A DNA stretch of 64,000 bases, from positions 62,001 to 126,000 of the forward strand of contig JACPAK010000004.1 of NCBI GenBank assembly GCA_016180845.1, in the 5' to 3' direction. This document shows, in pieces, positions 33,572 through 44,600 of the stretch. Position 1 is the stretch's first letter; every line of letters begins with the position of its first letter. Both the position numbers and the translations under genes were made by a program. This DNA comes from Deltaproteobacteria bacterium (GTDB taxonomy: Bacteria; UBA10199; JACPAL01). Under the pieces are notes generated by a model. The model saw only the letters and a list, made by a program, of their open reading frames with translations. It was not told where the DNA came from and ran no database searches.

Positions 33572-35101
33572 ATGAGTCGTATTGAAACAAAAGACGGACG
33601 CACAAAGACAACCGAGGCGCTCGAGTTGGCGACGACGGACGGAATCCTCGAAGACGCCGACCTGGACCCTGATAAAAACCCTGACTTCTTCACAGAGACG
33701 ACCACGCAAGACGGTTGGGTCGATGGATTTAAACTCGCTGTCACCAATTTTCTGGAGGATATCCGACAGGGGAAACGAAAAATCTGTGTCACAGAAAAGG
33801 GGCTCGCACTTTTATCAGGGCTAGAAGGAGTTTCTCTCAAAGAGGGGGCAAAACCTGCCGATTATTGTCGACCCCCTTCCGCGAGCACTTCGCCAGCACC
33901 GGTACCGGCTCCCCCACCAGCGCCGTCCCCTTCTGAACCACCGTCCCTTGGCCCTGTCGCTCCAGCACCTGAAGCTCGGGAACCGCTCCCGATTCCAGCC
34001 CCCCCACCTCTCCCTGATTCGTTTGGTGTCCCTGAGGCTAGGACAGAACCGCCACCCCCTCCCGTGGCACCAGCACCACCTGCTCCACCACCCCCTGAAG
34101 CACTGGCGGCACCGATCACTGATCCAGCCGCTTTATTAGAGGCAAACAAAAAGAAGGCAGCCCCCTTTGTCGAGAGGGCAACACGAGCCGCAAACGCTGC
34201 AGGGACTGCTAAGGTCGAGACCGAGAAGACCGGGATTGCTGCCGAGATCGATAAGGCAAAAAAGGGGGCGGAAAAGGCAGCTCAGGCGAAAAAGGAGGCG
34301 GATCAGGCTGCAGCGGCAGGAGATGTTGAGAGGACGAAGGCAGCAGCAGCCAAGGCCGAAGAGGGACAGAGGGAGGCTGAGGCGGCGCTTCAAGCGGCGC
34401 GCGCCGCTAAGACAGCGGCAGACACTGCGGCGACATCAACCCACGACCTCTCCGGGGCAGTCCCCTATAACGAACTCTCTGACACCGTTCGTTCTCGAAA
34501 GGTCAAGATCACGCTCTCCACTTATAAAAAAGGAGATTACCTGAAAAAAATTGAGGCCCAATTCTATATCCCGGAGACTGATCCGGCGAAGGTCTTTGAA
34601 TTTTTGAAAAATAGCCTGAGAGGGAAGACAAGATTCAACAATTCATGGGAAAGAGACTCCCATGTGACTGACTGGCGGGATGATGGGATTAGCGGGACCT
34701 GCATCCATAATGTGCTGATCAATTCCAGTGGGGTCAAGTTCGCAAGCAGTGCCCGCTACACGATGCGAGACAACGAGGATGGGACCTATGGGCTCACATG
34801 GACGACTGTTACTCCGATCCGTATCAAGATGGCTCAATATCCGGAACATACCCCGCTTACACAAAACATCGGTGCCTGGACAATCAAGGCAGTAGTCGAA
34901 ATGAAAAATGGAAAACCGGTTATCGTAGGGACCCTCGTCGAACTCTGGGCCTGGACACACCCGGCAGAAAAACTCGAGGCGGCCAAGAAGGTACTGGGTG
35001 ATGCGGTCGTAAAGGAGGCCCCTGGGATGGCAGCTAACATCTCTAAAGGTACAGGCGGGGAATGGACAAGTTATGAATACGAAAACCCCTCGGTAGAATG
35101 A
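33572..35101 (+). CDS. Unknown operon gene 3, Pro-rich linker, coiled coil and START-like domain
   Basis: This 509-aa modular protein has four parts. Residues 1-95 form a small acidic domain. Residues about 100-190 are an almost pure Pro/Ala linker (PAPPPAPSPSEPPS type). Residues about 195-290 form an Ala/Lys/Glu coiled coil (EKTGIAAEIDKAKKGAEKAA). Residues about 300-509 form an alpha-beta domain with DPAKVFEFLKNSLRGKTRFNNSW, beta strands and a long last helix (HPAEKLEAAKKVLGDAVVKEAPGMAANIS), the layout of helix-grip START/SRPBCC lipid-binding folds. That fold assignment is inference from secondary-structure order. No signal peptide is seen. It lies 10 nt after the preceding gene. Confidence 0.65.
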   Translation: MSRIETKDGRTKTTEALELATTDGILEDADLDPDKNPDFFTETTTQDGWVDGFKLAVTNFLEDIRQGKRKICVTEKGLALLSGLEGVSLKEGAKPADYCRPPSASTSPAPVPAPPPAPSPSEPPSLGPVAPAPEAREPLPIPAPPPLPDSFGVPEARTEPPPPPVAPAPPAPPPPEALAAPITDPAALLEANKKKAAPFVERATRAANAAGTAKVETEKTGIAAEIDKAKKGAEKAAQAKKEADQAAAAGDVERTKAAAAKAEEGQREAEAALQAARAAKTAADTAATSTHDLSGAVPYNELSDTVRSRKVKITLSTYKKGDYLKKIEAQFYIPETDPAKVFEFLKNSLRGKTRFNNSWERDSHVTDWRDDGISGTCIHNVLINSSGVKFASSARYTMRDNEDGTYGLTWTTVTPIRIKMAQYPEHTPLTQNIGAWTIKAVVEMKNGKPVIVGTLVELWAWTHPAEKLEAAKKVLGDAVVKEAPGMAANISKGTGGEWTSYEYENPSVE

Positions 35102-35125
35102 TCGGAAAGAAGGAATTGGTTTATT

Positions 35126-36013
35126 ATGGCTGACACTGACACACTGGAAGCAAGACGACGCAAATATGAAAGCGGAATAACGCCGCCTCCCGCGGAGGAC
35201 ACGCTCGATCGGCGCGCGGCGAAGGCGACAGGGAGGCTTGCGCCCGAAGAGAAAAAAGAAGAAGCACCACCCCCCGCTTCTGCGAACGAAAGCGGCTTCA
35301 GGAGTGTCCGTATCCGTGTCGGTCATCATGTCGGATTCTCCTCGATCGCAACCCCTCATCCTGCTGAAGAGCAAGGGACATCAGAAAGAAGCGCTGGCGA
35401 AGCGCTCGACGATCTGCCGGTCGATTTTCATGTCAGCTATTTCTGGAGACAGGATGTCACACCACTCAAACCACGATTCGGTGTTTTTGTAAGCTATCGC
35501 AATTTCCAGGTGACACAAGAGGTCGGCGATCAGAAACAAACCTCAACCGTCCATCTCGGGGGGATAGGAGGCACTGTTGCCTTCGGTCCTTTTTTAAGTC
35601 CACTCAATGGGGAGGCGTGGAAGGCACTGCTCCAATGGGGAGAGTCAACCCGCATCGGGATTGGTGGAGTTCAGGTCTCTGGAGGGATCGCGGTCGGTCG
35701 GATAGGTGTCGAGACGACCAGACCGAATCCTGATGAACCCGCGGCCAAGGGGAGTGAGTGGGTCATTAGCTCAACCCTCCCGATTCCCGCCTACTTAGAG
35801 GCAGAGGTGATCCTCCTCAGTGCCTTGTTTGGAAAGGAAGATCAGCCATGGGGACAGGTCACGTTGGGAGTCGATAATTTCTTTGTCTTAAAAAAGGCAG
35901 AATTTTGGGAAGAAGGAAGTGATGCGATCGAAGAAGGAGAAGAAAAGGTGAGAGGGAATTTCAGGGCGATTGGGTATCTGACCCCCACCTTAGGTTTGAC
36001 ACTTTTTTGGTAA
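35126..36013 (+). CDS. Unknown operon gene 4, beta-strand-rich protein without signal peptide
   Basis: This 295-aa protein has a charged disordered N-terminus (to about residue 55, MADTDTLEARRRKYES) followed by alternating hydrophobic/polar strands (FRSVRIRVGHHVGFSSI, VDFHVSYFWRQDV, RFGVFVSYRNFQV, TSTVHLGGIGGTVAF, TRIGIGGVQVSGGIAVGRIGV). It ends in an aromatic-terminated strand (AIGYLTPTLGLTLFW). Such a C-terminal strand is the signal used by outer-membrane beta-barrels, but no export signal is seen, so the location is uncertain. It starts 24 nt after gene 3 and ends 8 nt before gene 5. Confidence 0.65.
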   Translation: MADTDTLEARRRKYESGITPPPAEDTLDRRAAKATGRLAPEEKKEEAPPPASANESGFRSVRIRVGHHVGFSSIATPHPAEEQGTSERSAGEALDDLPVDFHVSYFWRQDVTPLKPRFGVFVSYRNFQVTQEVGDQKQTSTVHLGGIGGTVAFGPFLSPLNGEAWKALLQWGESTRIGIGGVQVSGGIAVGRIGVETTRPNPDEPAAKGSEWVISSTLPIPAYLEAEVILLSALFGKEDQPWGQVTLGVDNFFVLKKAEFWEEGSDAIEEGEEKVRGNFRAIGYLTPTLGLTLFW

Positions 36014-36021
36014 GGAGAAAA

Positions 36022-37713
36022 ATGGCAGACGTCGATACAAAAATTAAGGCCCCGAAGGCAACCTTCTCAGAACCGTCCCCTGCTGAGGCCGCTACACCAC
36101 AGCCGTTCACGGGGACAGAGCTTCAGGCAGGGTATGCGGGAGCGACCTTTTCTGACGGGGTCCTCCGCGATGTCGCCTCGGTCTTTCCTGAATCGATCGG
36201 GGTCTCCGCCGGCGCGCTGTTTCGAAGTGGTGACCAGCTCTGGGGTATCGAAGGAGAGGTACGTCGAAGAATTGTCAAGGGCTCACCGGACGCTCGTTAT
36301 CTCGACACCCAGGTCCGCCTCTTCGCCGCCGATGTCCGCTCCTGGTATCCGATGGAGGGGAAGGATCTCGCGGTCGTCTATATCCCGCGCGCCGGTATCG
36401 AGGGGACCATGACAAGTGAGATGGGGAGTGGCGATAGTCGTGGCGGAGGGGTCGCACTTTTCACGAGTGATGAGATCGGCATCGGTCTTCGCAAGGGGTT
36501 CATGATGAGTTTCCGTGTCACGCAGACAGGTGAACTCGTCTCTTCGGATCCTTCGTCACCTGACTGGAACCTGACAGAGGGGGTTTACCTCGTCTGGACA
36601 CCAGGGCTTCAAGGATCACGCGATGATATTGATGATATCGCGAAGGAGCTCAAATTCCTGCAGGGAGACGATGGAAAAGGGGGAAAGATCCCGGAGCGTG
36701 ACAAGGCGAGAGAGCGACTGGCCCAATACGAGCTGTTGCTCGCGAATCTTCAGGAAACGGAGAGACTGGCTGAAGGGACGCCTCCCCGACACCGCTACGA
36801 TCTGGATCAACTGATTCACCATTATCGAGAACTCTCCGATGTCGAACAGATGGCGAAGAAGAAGATTGAAGAGGAGATTGGGTCGCGTCTCAGAGACCAT
36901 GCGACCCCCGCTGACGAAAAGAAAAAACTTCGCGCGCTCAGAGATCAATTAGTAAAATTAACACTGGATCAGTTGCTCGAAAAAGGGGGCGAACAGGCGC
37001 TTCTGGTCTCTTCCTTTCTGGAGAAAATGGACCGTGAAAAATTCGGAAACGACGTAGAGCATCTCCACCTGGCAAACGTGCGTGAATTTAAAAAGCATTA
37101 TGGAGACTTGGACGAACAAATCGCCACGCTAAAGACAAAGAAGGAACAGCTCGAAAAGTCAGCCGAGGAAGGACGGGCCCTCTTCAACGCCGCGAATATC
37201 ACCGCCCGCTCGATGGTCGGTATGAGGATGAATGAGGTCGCAGAGTCAACGGCAACCATCGATGGTACCGAAGGGATGGGGAACCTCTTCCTGCTTGTGG
37301 TGAATCCGATGCAGGATATCCCTATGAAGTTGAGTGTTGAAGAGCTTGCCACGAGCGAATCCAAATGGGTTGGAGGGACTGCTGTTGTCCTCATCGCACT
37401 TGTCGGAGGACTCCAGGTCTGGCGCGGCTCCGCCACGGACGATATCGGACAGATGACCAATGGAATGGTCATGATCAGTTCCGCCGGACAGGCGTTGCCA
37501 CGACTGATCAAAGGAAAAGACAACTATTTGGGGAACGCCACACGACTCGCACTCGGGGCGCTGACTTCCTTAGGCTTTGGACTCGTGGGCCTCAAGATGA
37601 CCCGGGACGGTAATCCGGATAACGATGCGTTAGGTTATCGACTCATGAGCATGGGGGCGAGTGAGGCGATCAGCGGCGCGGTCATCGCTGGAGGGATTAC
37701 TTTTAGTTTTTAA
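36022..37713 (+). CDS. Unknown operon gene 5, beta region, coiled coil and C-terminal membrane helices
   Basis: This 563-aa protein starts at ATG 36022 (MADVDTKIKAPKATF), which has AAGGAG 5-10 nt upstream. Residues about 30-195 are beta-strand-rich and resemble gene 4 (ELQAGYAGATFSDGVL, GVALFTSDEIGIGLRKGFMMSFRV). About 200-410 is a long charged helical/coiled-coil region. From about 450 there are three or four hydrophobic helices (WVGGTAVVLIALVGGLQVW, ATRLALGALTSLGFGLVGL, GASEAISGAVIAGGITFSF). No signal peptide or known family is seen. It may be an inner-membrane component with a large N-terminal domain. Confidence 0.65.
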   Translation: MADVDTKIKAPKATFSEPSPAEAATPQPFTGTELQAGYAGATFSDGVLRDVASVFPESIGVSAGALFRSGDQLWGIEGEVRRRIVKGSPDARYLDTQVRLFAADVRSWYPMEGKDLAVVYIPRAGIEGTMTSEMGSGDSRGGGVALFTSDEIGIGLRKGFMMSFRVTQTGELVSSDPSSPDWNLTEGVYLVWTPGLQGSRDDIDDIAKELKFLQGDDGKGGKIPERDKARERLAQYELLLANLQETERLAEGTPPRHRYDLDQLIHHYRELSDVEQMAKKKIEEEIGSRLRDHATPADEKKKLRALRDQLVKLTLDQLLEKGGEQALLVSSFLEKMDREKFGNDVEHLHLANVREFKKHYGDLDEQIATLKTKKEQLEKSAEEGRALFNAANITARSMVGMRMNEVAESTATIDGTEGMGNLFLLVVNPMQDIPMKLSVEELATSESKWVGGTAVVLIALVGGLQVWRGSATDDIGQMTNGMVMISSAGQALPRLIKGKDNYLGNATRLALGALTSLGFGLVGLKMTRDGNPDNDALGYRLMSMGASEAISGAVIAGGITFSF

Positions 37714-37718
37714 AAAAA

Positions 37719-40700
37719 ATGAAACGAACACGAAAAATTTTATTCGTCTTTTTTATTCTCCCTGCCGCTCTTCTTGCCGCTTGCGCCGGTGGAGGGAAGG
37801 ACGAACCGTACCTCTTCCCCTCGATCGTCCCTTCAGAGGGCACCCCCGCGCCAAGTGGTGAACCTCAACCCGACGAAGGGGTCCCCTGTGAGGACAATTC
37901 AAACTGTCCTGAAGGACAGGTCTGTCGAGAGGGAACTTGCACCGCTGAAACTGAGGTTGTCTGTACAGAGGACTCCGAATGTGAGGAGGGAAAGATCTGC
38001 AAGATTGGAGAGGATGAAAAGGGAACCTGTATCGAGGGATGCCGAACCAACGAACAATGCGAGGATGGTGAGCAGTGCACCGAAAACAACACCTGCCAAC
38101 CGGTTATCGGAGGGAACCTCTGCGAGACGCAATTTGAGGCGACATTGACCCTTTATATTGACGCCTCTCTCGGAACCTCCGATGCCCCGAGTGCCTGTAA
38201 CAATTATCCCTCGCCTCCGCATACCGATCTCTTTTGTTGCCACTCAACGAGCGATACCGCCACCCCCCTCAACGGAGAAGAGCGATTTTGTGCCCGTGCC
38301 GAAACGCTTGCCCTGACGCGATTTCTGGGGAGCCAACCGATGAAGATGAAGTTTGATTTTTCGAACGGATGCAAGGTCTACGTCGCCGCAGTCGATTTCC
38401 CTGGTTTTCGGTTGGACAATACGGCACTCGAAGCGGCGCTCATCATCGATGCCGGCGCTACTTACGACCGCCTCAAGGATCACATCGCTGTCAGTGATTG
38501 CCATGAGACAGAAAATGGCGGGATTGCGATCGACAGCCTTCCGCTTCAATTCATGATCCGGCTCTATGACAACTTTAACCGCTGTCAGATTCTGGGGGAG
38601 GATGATTGTGTCGGCCCTGCCTATAGCCGATGGTTTTCCGATTTTAGTCCGACGACCAATCCGCCACCCAATCAGTCGTTTCAGATTATTCCCGGGCTTT
38701 CAAAGGAGTTTCTGCATCTCACAACCGATGAGATTGAGATTACGCCGGTACCCGGAACAGTAGACGTCGGACCGGTCCGTATCTCCGGTAGCCCCACCAC
38801 TTTTGATGCCAGCGCTGGCGAAACGAGAATGACACTTGTCACGGGGCTCATCGTCCCTGAGGGGACTTCCTCAGACCCTGACCAAGGTACCGGCCAGCTC
38901 GGAGCCGCACTCGGCAATGCGGTTATGGCGGCCGAGATTACGGGCATCCTAAGAAATCCGGCAAAAGAAGACGGAACCATCGAGAGTCTTTCGGATCTCA
39001 GAGAAAATTGTGGGGGGGGTGGCGGTGGTGGTGGAACCCCGGTCTTAAATCTGACCGCCTCTGTCGCAACACCACTCGGTCAAGGTGAACTCCTCTCGGA
39101 AGATCTTCCAGTCGTGAGGGATGCTAATGGTAAGATCACGATCGATCTCTGCCTCCCAGGAACTCATCAGCAAGGAAATTGTATCGCTGTTCCGACGAGC
39201 GATCTCCCTTTTGCGAAGGAGGATGGCGATCCCCTCTTTCCCGGGATAGAGGAGCGGTTTATTCAACAAGCAACAGTCACCTTGACGATCGGCGCCGGCT
39301 CCAATCAAAACCTTGATTTGAACGTCCCCGATCAGGTCGGCCCGCTCAAGATTGTCAACGCCCATGACCTGAACACCGCTATCTTCGCACCGATCGTAAA
39401 TAGCGCGATCGCCCTGCAGTTGGAATTCCATCCCGAGCTGGCGGGTCAAGGCTGTTCGAGTTCAGGCGGCCAGGTTACCTGTTCCTCAGAGGTCCGCATC
39501 AGTGAGAACCCTGAAGTCACCCTCTCTCTTCATGGCTTTGGTCGCCCCCCGGCCCCATCGATCGAGATCTCGGAATTAAACCTTTCTGAACCCGGCAGTG
39601 GTGGAACGCCTCTCGCTGTTCATAGTTCAACGCCACCTACCATCACCTTTTCAGAACAGATCGTCGGGATTCAAACGGAAAACAAACTCCTCCGGGTCTC
39701 AAACAACGGTGTCCGCACTCTCGAAGTCACAAGCATTGAGGCTCAGGATCTGAATCTGAACTTCCGGGTCGGCGCTATTTATCAGGGGGAAAGCTTTGAG
39801 GAACGGGAGTGGAGGGGGAATAGAGATCAATGGTCGGTCCCGCCCGACGGCCGCAGAGACCTCTTTTTCTTCCTGAACTATGGTCCCTTCGCGAAACCGG
39901 TCATCACCTCAGCGGACAGGAGACGGACCGATCATACCCTCTTGAAGGTAGAGGGGGATGGAATCAACCCGGCAACAGCGGTCTTGAGTGGGATCGCCAA
40001 ACAGGATCGTCGTGGGACACTCTCTCTGTATCTTCAAGATGAATCCCGCTTTATCGCTTCGGGAGTCAGTTGTGATCCGACCTGTCCTGAAGGAATTGAT
40101 CAGCTCGTGATCAGCGAAACAGAAACCGATCACCTCTTCCGAGCCAGCAATTTTCTCGCCAGTTTCCGTCAGGATGGTGCTGAAAAGGCGCTCTACCTCA
40201 AAAACGACGGGATCTCAGGTACAGAAGATATCGTGATGGCATCACGTCCGCAATTTTCCGGAACGGATATCGGAAAATTCTGTATCAAATGGACAGATCT
40301 TGGAGAGACCGCATGCCACACCGACGGAAGTGGCGACGAAGGGACGGAGACGCCTCCCCTGACGTTCAGTTTGGCAGCCGGTGAAAAACGGAAGATTGCG
40401 ACGATCCAGTTCGATGTGCCAGAGGGATCTTCTAATTATCGCGTCTTCGAGGCCCAATTCGACGTTAATGCCTACTCCGGTCGCCCCGGGAACCGACCCA
40501 AGATCGGTGGAGTCCCATCCGACAGCGGCAACAGTACCCAAATCACCTTTAATATGAAGGGGAGCAATGGGGCGCCGGACGGAACACGAAATCTGATTGT
40601 CCATCGACTCATGGCTGGAATGGATAAGCGATTGAGCGATAGCCTCCAGAGGACACGCATCTTAACAACAGCCACTCGAGGGATTCTCGATCGAGCAGGG

Positions 40701-41615
40701 ATCACCGATATCACTCGCTACCTCGATCGCTTTACGCTGCCAGGTGGGATCCGGCTCGATCCGGTCAGTGGTACCGCCATCTTAAAACCGATTTTTACGA
40801 CCCCCGACCCTGATCGCAACAACCCCGTAGCCGCGACAAACCCCAGCTTCAATGGAGTCCGGATCTACAACACGATTGGATCAGACCCCTCACGAACCGA
40901 GTATCGATTCCAGTGCGAAAATGCCTCTGGACACTCTTGTTCCTATTTCTATCTGTACCTCTCGGATTGGGAGGCGGCCGATCAAAGCCCCTCTTGTGGT
41001 GGAGGCAAGGTCACGGTCACAAGCTCCAACTTCTCGAACATCTTGAACCCCGCGATCGCCTCCGAGGCTGATTGTATCCAGAGCTATTACAATGAGACCG
41101 ATTCTCCGGCACTTGCCACCGGGACTTATGATCCTGTCACCGGCGAGATCTCATTCTCAAACCTTGCGGTAAGACTCTTCTCTCCTGTGGTACCAGCCTT
41201 GGGAAATGACCCGATCGACGCGGTCCTTCAGCTCGCCCTCACGACTGAATGTATCTCTTCGGCCTTCATCCCGGATCAGGCAGCGCAATCCAAGAGACTT
41301 GTTCCCGAAGCGACACTCAACGATCCAGGAACCGGTTGTGGTCCCTGTTTTGACACATTACTCATGGGGCTCGAGGGGAGAAATCCGATCTCACCTTATG
41401 TGGAAGGACCTCGCTGCGCCGATCCCGACGAACTCCATGGCCGACGACTTCTCGAACCCGATACGAGTGGCACATTCGATCGAGGAGCAATTGAGGGGGA
41501 ACTGCCAGCTGGATCGTTAACAATGGATTTGGCCGGAGTGGCGCGGATTGCGAGTCCGAACCCTCAGGCACAAGGAACGATGATGTACATTATTATTAAA
41601 GCGGAGATCGATTAA
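37719..41615 (+). CDS. Unknown operon gene 6, giant Cys-rich lipoprotein
   Basis: This 1298-aa exported lipoprotein has lipobox LLAAC after a basic signal peptide. Residues about 45-130 are Cys-rich repeats (NSNCPEGQVCREGTCT, DSECEEGKICKIG, NEQCEDGEQCTENNTC) typical of secreted proteins of myxobacteria and relatives. A middle region has paired cysteines (FCCHSTSD, CHETENGG) and a run of eight glycines near 432. Residues about 600-720 resemble an Ig-like or choice-of-anchor domain (PAPSIEISELNLSEPGSG, LRVSNNGVRTLEVTSIEAQDL). It should sit on the outer-membrane surface or in the periplasm. It is separated by 5 nt from gene 5 and overlaps gene 7 by 1 nt. Confidence 0.75.
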   Translation: MKRTRKILFVFFILPAALLAACAGGGKDEPYLFPSIVPSEGTPAPSGEPQPDEGVPCEDNSNCPEGQVCREGTCTAETEVVCTEDSECEEGKICKIGEDEKGTCIEGCRTNEQCEDGEQCTENNTCQPVIGGNLCETQFEATLTLYIDASLGTSDAPSACNNYPSPPHTDLFCCHSTSDTATPLNGEERFCARAETLALTRFLGSQPMKMKFDFSNGCKVYVAAVDFPGFRLDNTALEAALIIDAGATYDRLKDHIAVSDCHETENGGIAIDSLPLQFMIRLYDNFNRCQILGEDDCVGPAYSRWFSDFSPTTNPPPNQSFQIIPGLSKEFLHLTTDEIEITPVPGTVDVGPVRISGSPTTFDASAGETRMTLVTGLIVPEGTSSDPDQGTGQLGAALGNAVMAAEITGILRNPAKEDGTIESLSDLRENCGGGGGGGGTPVLNLTASVATPLGQGELLSEDLPVVRDANGKITIDLCLPGTHQQGNCIAVPTSDLPFAKEDGDPLFPGIEERFIQQATVTLTIGAGSNQNLDLNVPDQVGPLKIVNAHDLNTAIFAPIVNSAIALQLEFHPELAGQGCSSSGGQVTCSSEVRISENPEVTLSLHGFGRPPAPSIEISELNLSEPGSGGTPLAVHSSTPPTITFSEQIVGIQTENKLLRVSNNGVRTLEVTSIEAQDLNLNFRVGAIYQGESFEEREWRGNRDQWSVPPDGRRDLFFFLNYGPFAKPVITSADRRRTDHTLLKVEGDGINPATAVLSGIAKQDRRGTLSLYLQDESRFIASGVSCDPTCPEGIDQLVISETETDHLFRASNFLASFRQDGAEKALYLKNDGISGTEDIVMASRPQFSGTDIGKFCIKWTDLGETACHTDGSGDEGTETPPLTFSLAAGEKRKIATIQFDVPEGSSNYRVFEAQFDVNAYSGRPGNRPKIGGVPSDSGNSTQITFNMKGSNGAPDGTRNLIVHRLMAGMDKRLSDSLQRTRILTTATRGILDRAGITDITRYLDRFTLPGGIRLDPVSGTAILKPIFTTPDPDRNNPVAATNPSFNGVRIYNTIGSDPSRTEYRFQCENASGHSCSYFYLYLSDWEAADQSPSCGGGKVTVTSSNFSNILNPAIASEADCIQSYYNETDSPALATGTYDPVTGEISFSNLAVRLFSPVVPALGNDPIDAVLQLALTTECISSAFIPDQAAQSKRLVPEATLNDPGTGCGPCFDTLLMGLEGRNPISPYVEGPRCADPDELHGRRLLEPDTSGTFDRGAIEGELPAGSLTMDLAGVARIASPNPQAQGTMMYIIIKAEID

Positions 41616-44600
41616 TGATTAGAATCTTTCTGAGCATTCTCTTTATATTCCTTTCTCAGGTCAGTTTTGCAGACTGGCGGGGCAACACCATTGCCCTCAC
41701 CTGCCCGAATCCACCGGCAGGTCTTGAGGAGGGAACAGCACTTTGCGACTGTGAGTTTGATACCGATGCTGCTTGTGACCCTGAGGAAAATTATATCGGA
41801 GGAAAGATCTGTATTGTTCAGCCGGTAGCCGATCAAAACATCAATGATTCTACCGTTTGTATTCTTGGAAAGATCCGCTCTTATGAAGATCTTCAAAATC
41901 TGATCGATCTGGTCGCTGCTATCTCTTCCCCGGATGAGTCGAATCCGATTCCGGATGAATTAGCCGAACCGGATCCGATCGAAATAGAAAACAACGGCGG
42001 CTCCTTCCGAATTCTTCTCCCGCTTCAGCGAGAGGGGGAATTTCAGGCGATCGTCCATGCCGATTTTTTCACCGGCGGAAGCAATCCGATCCAGAAGATT
42101 GCCGAGGTACGAGACGTCACCCGCATCAGTGTCCCCGACTTGAATGTCACTGCCGCGCGTGAGAACGGTACTGTCGGTCAGGCGAACTATATCACGTCGC
42201 CCCTCACCGATACCGATGGGGATGGAATCCCCGACAGTGAAGATCCTGATTGGGACAACGATGGAATTTACAATGACGCCGATCCTGATGACGACAACGA
42301 CGGGATCTGTGACCGGATGGAAAATGTCGTTGATTCCGAAGGGAATCGTATCTGCGTCGCCGGAGACCGGCCGGACGAGGTCGCCAGACGTCGCGTGCAA
42401 GTGACACTGCCACCGGAGCTTCAGGAGATCGACGATACATTTAGCGCCAACAACATCGATCTCTGCCTCAGAACAGAAGAGGGCTCGAGCCCCGGTAGTG
42501 AGCTGACCTTCACTGTTTACAATGAGATTGTCGATTCAACCGCTGGTTATGAAAAAACCCTTCAAAACAATTCTGAAGTCACCGCGACCCAAGACGGTCT
42601 CTTCTGCCCTGAGGGTCACGTGATTACCGTCCCACTCGGTCATGGAGAAAACCGCATCGCAGTTGAGGTCAGTAACGCCGCTACTGTCGGCTCCGTGGGA
42701 CATCGAATCGCCCTCGCCCCGATCCAGAATGATATCCGCGGTCCCGAGCTCTGCGTCTCCTATTTCCGTGACGATGACCTCGAGGAACCACTGGAAGAGG
42801 TCGATGGGCAGGTATTGGCGGTTCGTCAACGAACCTCAATCCGATACAGTCGTATCTTCGGCGTCAATATTCCCGTTGGCGTTGACCTTGTCGATGAGAT
42901 CCCTTCTTTCGTGATGGTCGCCGTCTCGGTGTGTGGTGAAGAACCAGACCAACTTCCGGAACGACCACGCCGAAGAAATCGATGGGGAATGGAAATCCTC
43001 TGCAACGAAGAACATTCGATCTGTTTCTGGCCCAACAACCAGACGATAGAAGACGGAACCCCCCTCCGAACACCAATGGCGGAGCGAACGCGCGGTGGCA
43101 CGACCTACCATGCCTCTCCATTTTATGACTTAAGATTCCCGGTCAATACCTTCACGATCAGCGCGCGTGACGTTCATGGAAACAAAACGGTTCAGTCGCA
43201 TTCCTTCGGATTTGGAAAGGTACGATCGATGGCGGATGCATCAGGTGCCTTCCAACCACGATCGGCGCAGGTCCCGAAGGCACTTTCGATGTATCTGCCG
43301 GCAAGTTACGTTACGGGGGAACTCAAGCAAACCCTTCTCAAGATCCTCAACTCCGACAAGTTTAAGCAAGAGACCTTTCCCTCTCTCTTCGAGCCTCACC
43401 GACCTGCCACGAGCGTCGAATCCTCCTGTCCTGAGGCGTTCCCCGAAGGGAAATTGAGGGTCATCAATCTCTTTGAACATACCATTGGAGATATTGAAAT
43501 CCCGCGACTTCAGCTCCTCTCGGGCAACCGTCTTCGCGTAACCCTTCAAATCAACGATCTCGAAGGAAAGGCAGACCTTTTCGAGATCGAACTGACCGAT
43601 ACCGACGATGATGGGATCCCGGATGTCGATGATACGGACGATGATTGCGCCGAAGGCAACCCGGAATGTCAGGGTCTCTCACCGGATACCGACAATCCCA
43701 CCGGAGACAACGACGGCGATGGTCATCCGAATCAATCCGACTTTCCCGGAGAATTGGCACGGATCCCGGTGTATGAAACCTGGATGCTCCCCGCCCTCCT
43801 GACTGTCGAAAGGCTGACCGTACGCATCCAGATGGAGTTTTATCGGGAAAATGACAAACTTCGGGTACGGATTCTTAATCCCCCAGGAGAAATGCTGATC
43901 TCTGTCAATGGAATGGGAGAACCCGGTCGTCTCGTGCAACTTGAATGTAACCGAGAGGCCCATACCTACTTTGATGGAGAACCGGCAACGATTGATTCTG
44001 CCTGTGCGGAACTCGCCAGCTTGAACGAAAGGGTTAGTGGAAGTGGACGCGATGAAAACTGTCTGAATCAAAATCTCGATGACCAGCTTGAGTCCACGTT
44101 GGAAGAGATGCTCAGACGACAGATCCCGTTTGCCCTCAACCAGGCGATCGATGAATCGGCAGAGACGAGGCTCAGTCAGGTAGCACTCGACATGTTCGAT
44201 AAAAAACTGGCGCTGGATCTTTACGCCGATCTTTCAAAATCCGATATCCGTGTCAGTCCGATCGGTCTTTTTCTAAAACTGGATGCCCTCCTCGCCCCAG
44301 CGGGACTGACAGAAGCGGATGCGACCGATGAGGAGATTGAGGAGCTAAACGCCTTCGAATTCTTCCGAAATAACTTGGGTCCTCAATTTGAGAATAACAA
44401 CTTGACCGCCTTGAACTTCGGTCCGATCCGTGAGGTGGAATCTCCGGAACCGGTCGATCCGGCGGAGGAGGCGTCTCATGTCGGATCTGAGTTAAACCTG
44501 GCCTTGGGTGAGGAATTCGTAAACTCCCTCCTCCATTCAGCGAATACCCTGCTTCACCAATTAAGCCTTGAGAAGCCGGATTTCATGGATATGAGTGTGA

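Noticed and set aside
33862-34149. Gly/Ala-rich minus-strand frame in the Pro-rich linker region
   Set aside because: It is the complement of the Pro/Ala linker of the 33572 gene, a composition artefact.
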